In this document: positions 1-11,245 of the stretch, in pieces | Numbering within the stretch: the stretch's first letter is position 1 | How the letters are laid out: each line of letters begins with the position of its first letter | Source: Pseudovirgaria hyperparasitica | Taxonomy: Eukaryota; Ascomycota; Dothideomycetes; Acrospermales; Acrospermaceae | Length of the DNA stretch: 54,732 nt | Reading direction: 5' to 3' | NCBI RefSeq assembly: GCF_010093815.1 | Contig: NW_022985574.1 | Coordinates: forward strand, 89,696-144,427 | Translations under genes and position numbers: made by a program | Notes under the pieces: generated by a model | Database searches by the model: none | What the model was told of the DNA's origin: nothing | Seen by the model: the letters and a program-made list of their open reading frames with translations, nothing else

Positions 1-376
1 GCGAGCTAAGCCGGATTAGGGTAGATAAGGCCCCGGTATATAGTGAAAATTCTATGATTCGAGCTAAGCTAGTTATGGGTCTAGCCGCTCTAGGCGTCGC
101 TCTTACCACTTAAGGTGGCTTGGTAGGTGGCTATATTAGGTAATTCTTATCATGTAATGACGGTATAGTCATTTTCATATTACCTAATGGTCGCTTAGGA
201 CTAAGTAGTTATGTGACGGTAACCTTCACGTTACGTGCTCGCTTAGCCCTATACACTTTTAATAGAGCGTGCAAAAACTAGTGTGTGAAAAGGTGGCCGT
301 TATAGGATTCGAACCCACGACGTTAGATGACAAACGCTTCTAGTAACGTAGCATACTACTACTACGCTACCTGGCC
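1..376 (-). mobile_element. SINE copy 1, cut by the window edge
   Basis: This is the reverse complement of the first 376 bp of the complete SINE at 12307-13250, base for base in length. The 5' end (GGCCAGG, tRNA-like head) lies at 376 and the body runs leftward off the window. It keeps more CpA and TpG than copy 2, so it is probably closer to the active sequence. It sits in Gypsy-A copy 1 just before the chromodomain; the uninterrupted site is at 13680 in Gypsy-A2. Only one flank is visible, so no target duplication can be checked. Confidence 0.85.
305..369 (-). promoter_or_regulatory. Pol III A and B boxes of SINE copy 1
   Basis: Read on the minus strand, 369-359 gives an A-box-like TAGCGTAGTAG (two G-to-A changes relative to copy 2) and 315-305 gives GGTTCGAATCC, a perfect B box. 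The spacing is that of a tRNA gene. The acceptor-like ends GGCC...GGCC can pair over 4 bp. The anticodon arm is not clear, so I do not assign an amino acid. Confidence 0.75.
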
Positions 377-3048
377 TAACTACTTTATATAGTATCTATT
401 TAGAATGATCCGGTAATAATAAGATATAAAATAGCTTAAGAAGCGTAATATAGAATATATTATATATCTTTAACGTAGAAGGGAGTTATAACTCGTACGC
501 CTAGTTATTAATTACACGAGTAATCTTATATAGATCTATTATTATATAGTTAAGCTTCTTCTTTGGCCTAATACTACGAATATTCTTACTATTTAGTAAA
601 ACTTTATCTCTAATATTAAAGATTATAGGTTTTCTACCCTTATTATAGTGCGATTTACTATAATTCGTAGTATCTTATAGTAACTTTATAACGCTTCTTT
701 AGGTTTAGAATAGTTCTATAGTAATTTCTATTACTTTAACGTTAGGTCGTTCTACTTTAAACTAAGTCCCTAAGAACTATATATTATAGTTCTAACCGAA
801 GTTTACTTCGAACGGACTTACGTAGGTTAATGTATATCGGCTATTATTATACGCGAATTCCGCGATATAGACTAACCTTATCTAGTTATTCTACTTATAG
901 TTATAATATACACGTAAATATACCTCGACTATCTAATTCTACCGCTCTATCTATCTATCTATTTATAGGTAGAACGTAGTACTAAGTTTCCGCTTAATTC
1001 CTAGCGTATAGTAGAAATCCTTCTAAAATTTAGACGTTATCTACGGACCTCTATCTAAAACTATACTATTTAGTATACTATAGAGCCGGACTACGTCACG
1101 GAGTAGTATATCTATAAGATCCGGTGCTTAGATTATCTTTCTTATAGGGATATAGTATAATATCTTCGTAAATCTATCTAGAACTATAAGTAAACTATTA
1201 TAAATATACCTAGAATACTTACTTAGGGGTAGATCTATAATGAAATCCATTAATAATTTCTTCTATGCCTCCTTTAGCATAGGTAATAGCCTTAATTTAC
1301 TATATAGTAAGTGTCTATATACTTTCGTATACTGGTAAACGTTATACGTTTTTATGTAGTCTTTTATATATTTATAAAGACCTAGCTAGTTATACGTCCT
1401 TCGGATTAAATCGACCGTTCTTATAATACTAAAGTACCCTACTAACGTGTAATCGTGCTATTCCCTTAATACATTAATTTATAAGCCGCCTTCCGGCACG
1501 TAGAGTCGGCCTTAGAAGTAGATCGCGTCTAATTATCGTTTCTACCTTAATAACCACGGTAGATCTATAGCGCTTCCTTTTATACTTATAACTTTCTTTA
1601 CTAATATATTAGAATTCTAGGTAGATTTAATTAAGTCTTCGAGGGTTTTCTTAGTTTCTTAGACATTTATTTAGATTACTTAATACCCGCTCTAATTCCC
1701 GCGGAGAATCGCTGAAAGTATCCTAGCTTCTAGTATTCTATTAGATAACTAGTCTTATAGTATCTAAAGTATAGTATAGTCTAACTTACACCGACTATCT
1801 ACGTTATTCTATAACGATTTCTTATAATCTTTATACCGCGATAGAGGATTAGCTTTATTCTCTCTTCTAGCTTTATATAAGATTTTAAAGTTAAATATTA
1901 ATATCTACTTAGCCTAACGTACTTATCGGCGATTAAGGACCTTAGTTAATATAAAGTAATATAGATTTACGTAATCCGATAATAATTTAATCTAATATAT
2001 AGAGCCTTCTAAATAATATCGCTATTACTTAAAACTCTTAATAATTACGAGTAGTTTCTAGTCGTGCGTGTTATAACGCGTCTCTATATCCGCCATTTTA
2101 TAGGAAAAGAAAGCGACCGGGTGCTATTACACCTTATCTTTCGTATCTTTATACGGTTAACTAATAATTCTAGTAATTATAAATTCTAACGCGTTAGTTT
2201 CGACCCGAATATACTTCTTAGAATTAAAATACCTAAGAATCGGCGTAGTTATAAAGTAATTCTTTAATAATCGGAACGTATCTTACGCTTCCGGCGTTAA
2301 CTATATCTTAACCGACTTAGCTTTATACTATGCTCGCCTACCTATAGAGATTTTACCGCCATTCTCTATAAGTTTATTAAGCGACGCCGTAATTCATAAG
2401 AAGCCTATAATAAATTTATAATAATAGTTTATAAAACCTATAAATATTCTAATTTAACGTATAGTAGTAGGTTCTAGCCATTCTATAATAGTCTTTACAC
2501 GCTCCGGCTCTATTTTTAGGCCGCTATATATTATAATAAAGCTAAGAAACCCAACTTCTTATTAGTAAAACTCGTATTTAGATAATTTTACGTAGATTTT
2601 ATACTACCTTAGACGATTTAGTACTAATTTCACGTATTCTTTATAATCCTATATACTATCGGAGTAAATTAGTATATTATTAAGATAAACTACGTAAATC
2701 ACGTTAAGTAATCCTATAAGTATAGTATTAATATATCCTTAAAACGCTCCTAGCGCATTTATTAGCCCGAATAGTATAATAGTATACTTAAAATAACTAT
2801 ATCTAGTCCGAAATGCGGTTTTCTACTTATCTCTGCGACGAATTCAAAGCCGGTAATATATATCTTATAAATCTAGCTTCGTAAAGTACTTTACCTTTAT
2901 TAATTAGTCTAAAGATTTACTAACTAGCGGTAATAGATAACGATTCTTCTTAGTTACCGTATTTAGTATCTAATAGTCGATGTATAGATGTAAACTTCCG
3001 TCTTTCTTCTTTATAAAGAGAATAGATATACTAGCCGATAATATACTA
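377..3048 (-). mobile_element. Gypsy-A copy 1 (A1), internal pol fragment
   Basis: Ty3/gypsy pol remnant on the minus strand, collinear with 13680-16293 of Gypsy-A2. From right to left it holds reverse transcriptase up to the (A)PILF-KKKDGS region near 3000-3040, RNase H, the integrase zinc and DDE core (around 920-1090 the HPQTDGQTER-type motif is readable with stops), and the start of the integrase C terminus. It is more heavily mutated than A2. It keeps 58 bp (2404-2461) that A2 has lost; these encode the conserved G-F-x-N-Y-Y-x-x-F-I segment between RT and RNase H. The left end is cut by SINE copy 1 and the right end stops abruptly at LINE-1. No LTR of this copy is in the window. Confidence 0.85.
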
Positions 3049-3285
3049 TAATAATAATAATAATATTAGTAAACTAGGTAGAGTACCACTCTATAGGCGC
3101 ATGCCTCCTCTAGTCTAAGCTACTATATAAGAAGAAACCTATAAATAGGAAAAACTCCCTTATATCTATAACTACGCTCTGTCTATCCTCTTATTCTTTA
3201 TATATATATAGCCCTAGGGGCTACCTATAGGCCTATAGCCTATATTATAATAGTTTACCCTTAGGCAGCACGTGTAGGTGCGGAG

Positions 3286-3318
3286 ATTATTAGTTAAGGG
3301 CTACCCTTAACTAATAAT
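3286..3318. repeat. Hairpin at the ORF2 stop of LINE-1
   Basis: Perfect inverted repeat: 15-bp arms (ATTATTAGTTAAGGG and its complement) around a 3-nt loop CTA (TAG in LINE sense). It is one of six copies. On the minus strand the left arm supplies the last codon and the TAG stop of ORF2. Confidence 0.95.
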
Positions 3319-6300
3319 CGCGGTTCTCCCGGGGTTCTTCCGACGTATACCGGGGTTCTTCTAGTATATATTAGGCTTCTTCCGGCATATATACGCGGGT
3401 CTACTAGAACTAGGGGAGAGGAAGGTATATAAGTATCTATCGGGCGACGTCCTTAGAGTACTTATTAAGCCATCGCGTAATATTAGAGGTCCTTATTATA
3501 CGGACGAGGGCTTATCTTAGGGTATAGAGGCTAGAGCACGTCGCGAGGTAGTAGCGTATTATACCTCTCCGGCCATAGTCCTCGTACTAGAGAGATATAT
3601 CTAGAACGCCTCTCTAGTAGAGGTAATATAGAAGATCTATAGCGTCTATTCGGGCTTAGAGGAGTATAGATACTTAGGCCTTCGTTAGCCCTTTATATAT
3701 CTATTTACTTAGTTCCTTCTAAGACCCTTAGATCTATTCTAGATACCTATCCTATTAGGAGGCCTACTAGGCTTTAAGTACCTCCCTCTATTTATTCTAG
3801 ATCCACGACCGTATAACGTGGCTAAGCTTCTTAGGGCTCTATTAGCTTAGGATGGTATCTAGGTTATTTTGAACCTCCTACGCGGTCTAGCTTAAGTCCG
3901 CCTCTATATAGTATTTATATTATACTCGAGTTTATTCTATAGTAGGGAGGGCCTAGTAATACACGGGGATACGTGTACGTAGTATAGCGAAGGTATATAC
4001 CCTATCTCCTCTACGTTCTTATACTTATTATTTAGTAAAGTATATAAGTCTCTATATCTAGTAGAAGTTCTATATACTTATTACGTTTGTCTCGCGTCGG
4101 AGGAGTATTATATTAGTAGCTTTATATACGCCGGAGATAAGATGGAGTATATGGTTTTATATAGACTTAAGCTTTACCCGCCGAGCTTATATAAGGGCCG
4201 TATACTAGTACTCGTATCTATATATAAAGGCTAGGCGTGCTAGGGAGACGTATAGCTATCTCGCCTTATCCTAGGCTATTCCCTACGTAGATGCCGTAAT
4301 CTAGTATATAGTGGTTTCTACCTAGAGGGCTCTAGAGATAGCGTGTGCCACCTATAGTCTCTATTTTAGCTTATTATCGATTATAACGCCGAGTGCGCGT
4401 ATACTCTATACTAGTAGTTCTATAAAGGCGTCGATTTAGAGGTGACGTGCCCCCTTCCTAGTAGCCTATCCTCTATAGCGGTTAATAAAGTATATAAGCT
4501 AGTATTTTTTAGGTGCGATTTTTACTCTATGGCGCTTTACCCACTAGATACATTTCTCGTGGTCTCGTTTAAGTCGTGTATATATTCTACTAGTACTACT
4601 ATCGACCGCGAGGAGGTATATATTATCCGTGTATCCGACTACCTCTATATATTCTATTCCCTAAAGGAGATCTACTATAAAGAAGAGGAAGAGGATCGGG
4701 GAGATAGTGCTCCCTTATAGGATGCCGTATACTATCTCCTTATATTCGCTTTGGTATCTAGGGATATATATTTAAGTAGTCCTTTACGCGAGGAAGGACT
4801 ATATAAATCATATAATCTACTTAGGTATTCGCCTTATCCGGAGGTTATAGATAAGTCTTATATAGTTTACCTTATTAAACGCCCCTACTATATCTAGGGA
4901 GAGTAGCGTAACGACTCGTCCTTATTTCTATATAGTCTAGATAACCTCGAGGATGTATTAAATAGCTATAATTAGGGAGCTTCCTACCTTCGCCTTCTGG
5001 TTTACTAGGAGAAGGCCGTATACCTATACTACTATACTTATCTTCTTAGTAATCGTGGCTTCTAGTACCTTACTAAGGTAGGAGAGAAGGGTAATCGGCC
5101 TCCATCCCTTCGGCGTGTTTAGGCTCTTCCCTAGTTTTAGGAGTATAACTATATATATAGTTTAGAAGCTCTATAGGTGGTATCCTATACGGGCGCACGC
5201 TCGGAATCTATAGCCTATAATTAGTAAGGTCGCCTATATAGTTCTCTTAAGGTATCGATTCGGAATTCTACCTAGCCCGGGCGCTTTATCGTTCGGGAGT
5301 GTCTTAATAGCGCCGAGTATATCGTCGTCCATGATTTCTCTAGGGATACTTATAGCTTCCGGGTATTCCGTGCCATTAATATCTAATAGGTCTACGGGTT
5401 CTAGGAGAGAGAATATAATCTCTTATAGGATCTCTATTTTCTTAAGGCTCGTGGAGTACATCTTTTCTTAACATATAAGAGGGGGTATAAGTGGTATAGG
5501 TGTCGGGGAGACGGTGCTTTTAGCCTATTTTACTATATACTATAGTCTAGTAGTATTACGTGTGTATCTATCCGTAACTATATACTACTATTTACGTTAC
5601 TTATTACGGAGGACCTTATCTCGTTATCTTCTCGCCTCTCTCTATTTATCCTACGCTTTAGATATATAGTTATAGTATACGCGTGTATATAATCTCCGGA
5701 CTTCTCGCCTATGCTCTCGTACTTAAGGTATACTTTTTAGGTCTAGGGGTCTATATATTCGGTACGGCACGTGTTTATCTCTTACTCCCTAGTACGCCTA
5801 TAGGAGTATATTTACGGCCTGGTTAATAGCCGGGCCATTAGATACGTCGACTATAGACGGGTCTAGAATCGTCGATTCTAGGTTCTTTAGGTACTTTTCC
5901 TAGTTAGTATCCTTCTATAGCTATCGCCCTCGTTAGTCTTAAGGGGTAGATACGTCTATTACGGTCTCTATATATTTATAGTCGGAGTCTATCTATATAA
6001 GGCTTAGGTAGTAGTATTAAGTTCTATTATAAATATATCTAGTGGCTAGGGTAAGGTTAAGTATAGATCCGCCCTTATCTTATTTATGTTTTCGCTAGGT
6101 AATCTATTCTACTAGTATAAGAAGATATAGGAAGCCGTAGTATTAGATGCGTAGTTCTCTAGCTCGAAGCTCTTCGCGGGTAACGGTTAGTCTACCCTAC
6201 TAGCTATAATAGAGGTTAAAGTCTCCTAGAAGGATATGTTATCCTAGCTCGGTAGTGCCCTTAAGTATATTATCCGCCTAAAGTAATCGGTTCTAATTAT

Positions 6301-6640
6301 ATATATTATATATATAGAGGGGTCCGATATTCGTCTAGAGGTGTAGTGTTATCCGGAGGTTATCCCGTTTAGTATACGACCATAATAAGAGTAGAATAGA
6401 CTTATAGATATAGAAGAGGACTCTCCTCTCCGGTCCTAGGGGGTGTATTATATAATATTCTAGGTGTGTTATTGGTTTATTCGTCTAGTAGTATTTATAT
6501 AGCTCCTATATAGCGAGTATTATAGCTCCGGTCTCCTCGAGGAGTATTACCTAGCTCTTATATTTATACTATACGTTTACTTATATAATTAGGAGTATAT
6601 CTTAGTCTCTTATTAGGTGCTAGAGAATATATAGGCCTAT
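3311..6640 (-). pseudogene. LINE-1 ORF2 (APE endonuclease, RT, terminal zinc motif), broken
   Basis: Polyprotein that in intact elements nicks the target DNA (APE-type endonuclease) and copies the element RNA by target-primed reverse transcription. Limits are transferred from LINE-2 by collinearity and are approximate at the 5' end. The frame around 5400-5265 reads cleanly through the RT 'fingers' block, including K-A-P-G and an acidic run before it. Many TAG stops lie elsewhere at Gln/Trp positions, as expected from RIP. The TAG stop (3313-3311) lies inside the left arm of the 3' hairpin, as in the other two copies. The strand is minus, so plus-strand reading frames in this interval are shadows. 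Confidence 0.78.
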
Positions 6641-6669
6641 ATATTTATTCCTCTAAGACGCGACTATCC

Positions 6670-7970
6670 TCGTATGGCGACGGCCTTAGTAATTCCTTAG
6701 GGCCGTCCTATTATTAGCTTTCTCGGGATAGTTTACTATTTCTAACTACTTCCTTATAAGGAGGTAGTCTATAGTAGTAGTATTATAGTAAAGAGAGAAA
6801 CGGTAGTAGGTCGTATCGTTTATAGCTACCTTACTCCCTTTATCCGGATTAAGTAGATATATTTAGTAATCTATTTACGTTTCACGCACGTAGCCGACTA
6901 TAACGGGTACTTACTATCGTAGTTAGAGTACTTCGCCGTGTCTCTATCCCTCTAGCCCTCTCCTTATATCCCGTAGGGGCACTTCTAGATACTATATTCT
7001 TATTAATACTATCTATACCTAGTCTTTTAGGAGTACCGCTATACTATATACCTATATCCCTAATAGTTAAAGTACTATATTATCGCCTATGCTCTATCCT
7101 ATAGTTCCGCTATAAGAAGCTCCCCTTCCGCTAGGAATCCCTCTTATATAATTTAATACGCGAGGGCGGGGTCCTTAAGCTCTACTATTATAGTAGAGTA
7201 TACCTTCGATCTAGTTTTAATCCCTTATATATTCTTCTACCATGCTCTTACGATCTTAATCCCTAGGTATTTTCGCTCGTTTAACTATTCTATCTATATA
7301 ATATCCTCTTCTCTAATAACCTATCCGCTTACGGGTATAGAGTATACCTATATCGGGTATATAGCCGCCCTAATAGAGGCGCCTAGAAAGATACTACTAA
7401 TCGCGTTCGGATTACGCGAGATAGTCTACTACGTGATATTCGTTATTATAGTAAGTACTACTCCTCCTAGCGTGAGTTTAGCGACGATAATATTTAACTA
7501 TATTCCCTTTTATTTATTAATCTTACTTACTATATCCTTTAGGGATGCTTACTAGATCTATACTAGGGTGTCCTTATCCTAGATTATAACGCGTATACTA
7601 TACGCCGAGTCGCCGGTCTAGGGGGCCCGTAGTATAGCCTCCGGTATTACTACTATTTATACCTATATACTAGGGTACTTACCTTAAGTAAGTTCCTCCT
7701 AGATTCTACGTAGGCTAGCCTCTATTTAGTTAAGTCTACCCTCCGGTTCTCCTAGTTATATCTTCTTCTTCTCCTCTATAATTCCCTTTAGATTCCGGAT
7801 AAGGTCCTAGAATATATATAGAAGGGTCTTCTAGCCCTCTCCGGCTTCCTTCTCTATACGTACTACCTAGTAGTTAATATAATCTAGGAGGGTTTCCCCT
7901 CTCGGGGTCCCCTTTATTCTATCTATCTATGGCGGCGTGCGTCTTTAGATATATTCTACGTTTTAGATAG
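6670..7970 (-). pseudogene. LINE-1 ORF1 (gag-like RNA-binding protein), broken
   Basis: Collinear with ORF1 of LINE-2 (23840-25140), from which the approximate limits are transferred. In the family this protein binds element RNA to form the transposition particle. The coiled-coil and Cys/His regions described for LINE-2 lie in the matching positions. RIP-type stops interrupt it. Confidence 0.6.
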
Positions 7971-8075
7971 GTATATAGTTACTCTCGGTAATATTACTAT
8001 ATGGCCTTTTCTATTATACCGGTAGGGGTATATCCGGTATATGCTAGGGTATGTCGGTGCCTAAGGCCGCTATAT

Positions 8076-8106
8076 TTATTAGTTAAGGGCTACCCTTAAC
8101 TAATAA
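8076..8106. repeat. Hairpin in the 5' leader of LINE-1
   Basis: 14-bp perfect arms TTATTAGTTAAGGG around loop CTA (plus strand), TAG in LINE sense. It lies about 245 nt from the 5' end of the element, before ORF1. The same position in LINE-2 has loop CTA in LINE sense, so the loop looks inverted between the copies. Confidence 0.95.
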
Positions 8107-8350
8107 AAGGGGGTCGGCGTGTTAGTATTCTAGTAGCGTAGTCCGTGCCTCTATCTCCGTGAGGATTTTAAGAGGGTATATATATATCTTTACACGGCGA
8201 TAACGTCTTGGTTTCGACGCTGCACGTACGTGTATATAGTAGTAGTTAGTGTACTCGGTATACTCTATCGATTAAGGTGTGTATCTCGCTATATTACCCC
8301 GAATGGACTAAGTTAGCCTCTTAGGGATGTAAAAGAAGTTTTTATTTCTA

Positions 8351-10382
8351 CTTCGTACTAGTATCTATAGATAAATTAAGATATATTCTAAAATAAAAGG
8401 AATTCTATATAAAGATTCTATTTATAGTCTCTAATAAATACCTTTAGAGAAGTAAAATCTCTATAGATACTAAATAGAATTTTATAGTTATAATACTAAA
8501 GGGTATAAGAATTATAGTAGAAGAAGTATTAGAAAGTATTATAATTATATAGCTTCTAAAGCTAGAAAATAGATTTTTTATAAGAGAAATTACCTAGATA
8601 GTCTACGCCTAGATACCCGCACGATATTTTATAATAGATACTACTAAAGAAATTTAGAACTACTATAGCTATAATTAGAATATACTAATAACTTAGCTCT
8701 AAGAGTTAAATAAAGAAAATATTTAATAATATAGTATATAGCGTAGAGTAGATAGATTAATCTAGATAACTATTACTATATAGCTACTAACGAACGTTCT
8801 ATAGTTATAGATAATTAGTTAGCTAGATCTAGTTATATAGTAGCTATAGTAGAATTTAGAAGCAAGTCTAAACGCTTATAAGTATTAATAATATATCTTA
8901 TATAAATATATAAGAGTCTAGTATATTATATAACGTCTAAAAAGTCTTAACAAAAACTAGACTACTATAATTTAGTCCTTAGGATACTAGCTCTAGTTAA
9001 TCTATTAACTAAGTACTCTAGAGAATAAAATTTAAATTATTAAGAACGTCTATAAAAGGCGGTTATAGATACTACTTAATAAAAATACTCTATATAACTT
9101 AGTTTAAAAATAGAGTCTAATTAAAAATATAATAATTACTAAATATAAAGTAGTATATAAAAAGCTACTTAAAGAACTCTATATACTTTATACTAAAGAC
9201 TTAGTCTATATATGGCTTATTTCTATAGCTTTACTTAAGGACCTTATATAGAAACTTATACTAGTCTATAAAAAAATACTATAGTTTACTAATCTATTAA
9301 TCTATAGAGAAAATCACGGTTTTAATCTAGAGATAATAATAGTAATTATTTAGAACGGCTCTAGAGATAATAGAATGGCTTTAGATATAGAGATTAATAT
9401 ACTTCTACTACGGTATCTAATAAATAGTAGTATACTATACTTATCTAAGATATATACTCTAGAAGTCGCTATTAAACTACTACCACAAATTAATAACGTT
9501 AAAAATATTAGAGTAGTTAAGAGTCTTATAGATATTACTAAAGTATAGCTAATTATCTTAGTAAGAGAGATTACTAAAGAACTAAAGACTAGGGTATCTA
9601 TCTTATATAACTAAGAAGGCTTAATAAAAGCTATTAAAGTCCCGTTATCTATTATAAAATTAGTACTAGCTACTACTACGAAAAAAGTAGCGCTAGTTAC
9701 CCTAGTAAAAAAGGTAAAGCTAGCTACTATTATAAGAAAAGTAGTAGTAAAGCTAATTACTACCGCGTCTAATATAGCTTCTATATTATCTAAACTTTTA
9801 TTAATCTCTATAATCTTAACTACCTTAATCTCTACTATAATTAGTTAATATAAAGCGGAGATAAAGATACTTATCTTAGCTTATAAAAAAGAGATAGAAG
9901 TATAGATTAAAGAAATTATAATAGAAGCTCTAAAAAGGTTCTTAGTAGAGGTATAAAAGATCGCTATATAAAAGATAGCTATAACTATAGTAGTAGCTAT
10001 AATAGTAGTAGTAGCTACGTCTATAGTAACTACTATATCTATAATAACTACTACGCCCGCGATAAATACTTCGTCTAAGAGAGAATTAACTAGATAAACT
10101 CTAAGAATTACTAACTAGATATAAAGATTTATAGAGATAATTATAAATCTATAATATTCTAATAGTATAATAAAAACTATAGAGTATACTATAGAAGTAG
10201 ATATATAGAATATTAATAAAGTAATTAGAAGATACTAGTAATATATCTAAACTAGCTTTAAAAATTTACTCGCTAAGAAAGAGAAAGAGCTAGATAAAAC
10301 TTCTATACTTTTTAATAAGATAGTAGCCGCTAGTACTTATACTTAGAGTTACTATTCTAAACTAGATAATATTTAGACAGAG
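8351..10382 (+). pseudogene. Family C Ty3/gypsy, 5' segment (gag-like, degraded)
   Basis: One plus-strand frame can be followed from about 9270 to 10382 with only TAG/TAA interruptions. It encodes an Ala/Val/Thr/Lys-rich protein with a charged helical stretch around 9860-9970. I do not recognise a specific domain. I join it to the family C pol at 32287 by nesting logic: Gypsy-A2 inserted after 10382 and resumes at 18666, Gypsy-B1 inserted after 18965 and resumes at 32282, each with a target duplication. A gag N-terminal region would fit this place. No 5' LTR is seen; the left end meets LINE-1. At 8351-9200 I see only AT-rich degraded sequence. Confidence 0.5.
10378..10382. repeat. Target-site duplication of Gypsy-A2, left
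   Basis: CAGAG here and TAGAG at 18666-18670, immediately outside the two LTRs. The single difference is a CpA-to-TpA change, the RIP signature. 5 bp is the usual size for Ty3/gypsy integrase. Confidence 0.85.
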
Positions 10383-10610
10383 TGTAAGAATAGGGTTATT
10401 AGATAGTAGTGTAGTTAGATAGAATAATAGGGTGTATTCTATTATAGAACGAATTACTACCGAACCCTTTCGGTAGGAATCCGAGAGTATATATATAAAG
10501 GGACGCCGATCTATCTAGTACGTGACTATTTACCGCCCTTTACGTTACCTTCTAACTCTATTAGCTAAGGTATATATAGATTAGGTCCTACCTAAGGCTA
10601 AGTCCTAATA
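10383..10610 (-). repeat. 3' LTR of Gypsy-A2
   Basis: 228 bp, nearly identical to 18438-18665. On the plus strand it begins TGTAAGAATAGG and ends CCTAATA (CA turned to TA). It contains a TATATATAAAGGG stretch near 10487-10502. In plus orientation this points toward the antisense gene at 11246 and could serve as its promoter (inference). Confidence 0.92.
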
Positions 10611-10812
10611 ATTATCCCTTCCCTCTAGGAAGCTACCCTTAGCGACCTAGATCGTTATCTATCTCTATATCCCTATCCTAAGTCTCGTAAGACCTTAGTC
10701 GTTCTCCATGCTTCGTCTTAGATACTTACTAATATTTACCGATCTAAGATTTACATAAGCGTTTTCCTAATAAACTAAATTTTATCTATCTTAACTTCTT
10801 ATATAGGTGAGA

Positions 10813-10855
10813 TTACCTAATTAGGCCTAGCGTATCACGTGATGTGATTAGGTAA
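10813..10855. promoter_or_regulatory. Dyad with CACGTG core upstream of the antisense gene
   Basis: TTACCTAAT (10813-10821) and ATTAGGTAA (10847-10855) are inverted arms around the perfect palindrome ATCACGTGAT (10834-10843). The site lies in the 635-bp leader between the LTR and the antisense start, so it may bind a factor or be the 5' control region. The rest of 10611-11245 is AT-rich with nothing else I can name. Confidence 0.4.
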
Positions 10856-11245
10856 GCCTAGGTACTACCTATATTAAAATCTTTTCTTAGAAATATTCCT
10901 TTCTTTAAAAAACTTCTTAACTCTTTATAGAGTTTTTTAGATTATTAGATATATCACCCGATCCTTATAGATATAGATTTATATAGATTTACTATAATTT
11001 AGTATGATTTATATAATTTACTAATTTTTCTACCGTCCTTAGCTAGTAATAACATAATTCGTAATAATCTATATAAATTAATAATAATCTTAATATAGTT
11101 TCCTAAAATCTTAATACTCTAAAGTAATTAGCGCGGAAATAGGCGCCTTTAAATAATCCCTATCTTATATATGTTACCGACATATCGAAAGCTATTAATC
11201 TACCCCGACCTAGGCCGGGCTCTAATAATCTAGCTATATATTATT

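Larger units (their letters stand above)
3049..8350 (-). mobile_element. LINE-1, near full-length Tad1-like non-LTR retrotransposon
   Basis: Minus-strand copy of the element at 23459-28751. It matches from the 5' leader (about 8350, TAGAAATAAAAAC on the minus strand) to an (ATT)n tail at 3049-3065. The two internal hairpins are 4789 nt apart, against 4777 in LINE-2. It has ORF1, then ORF2 with APE endonuclease, RT and a terminal zinc motif. The RT block LPNDKAPG is intact near 5265-5310, where LINE-2 has LPNNKVPR, so LINE-1 is the least damaged copy here. Its flanks do not match: Gypsy-A1 lies on the left and family C on the right, with no convincing target duplication. Confidence 0.88.

Noticed and set aside
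4442-4720. 92-codon plus-strand open frame
   Set aside because: It lies antisense inside ORF2 of LINE-1, which is on the minus strand; no family features.
8342-8360. TAGTACG as target duplication of LINE-1
   Set aside because: Only 7 nt, and the sequence beyond it does not continue Gypsy-A convincingly; could be chance in AT-rich DNA.
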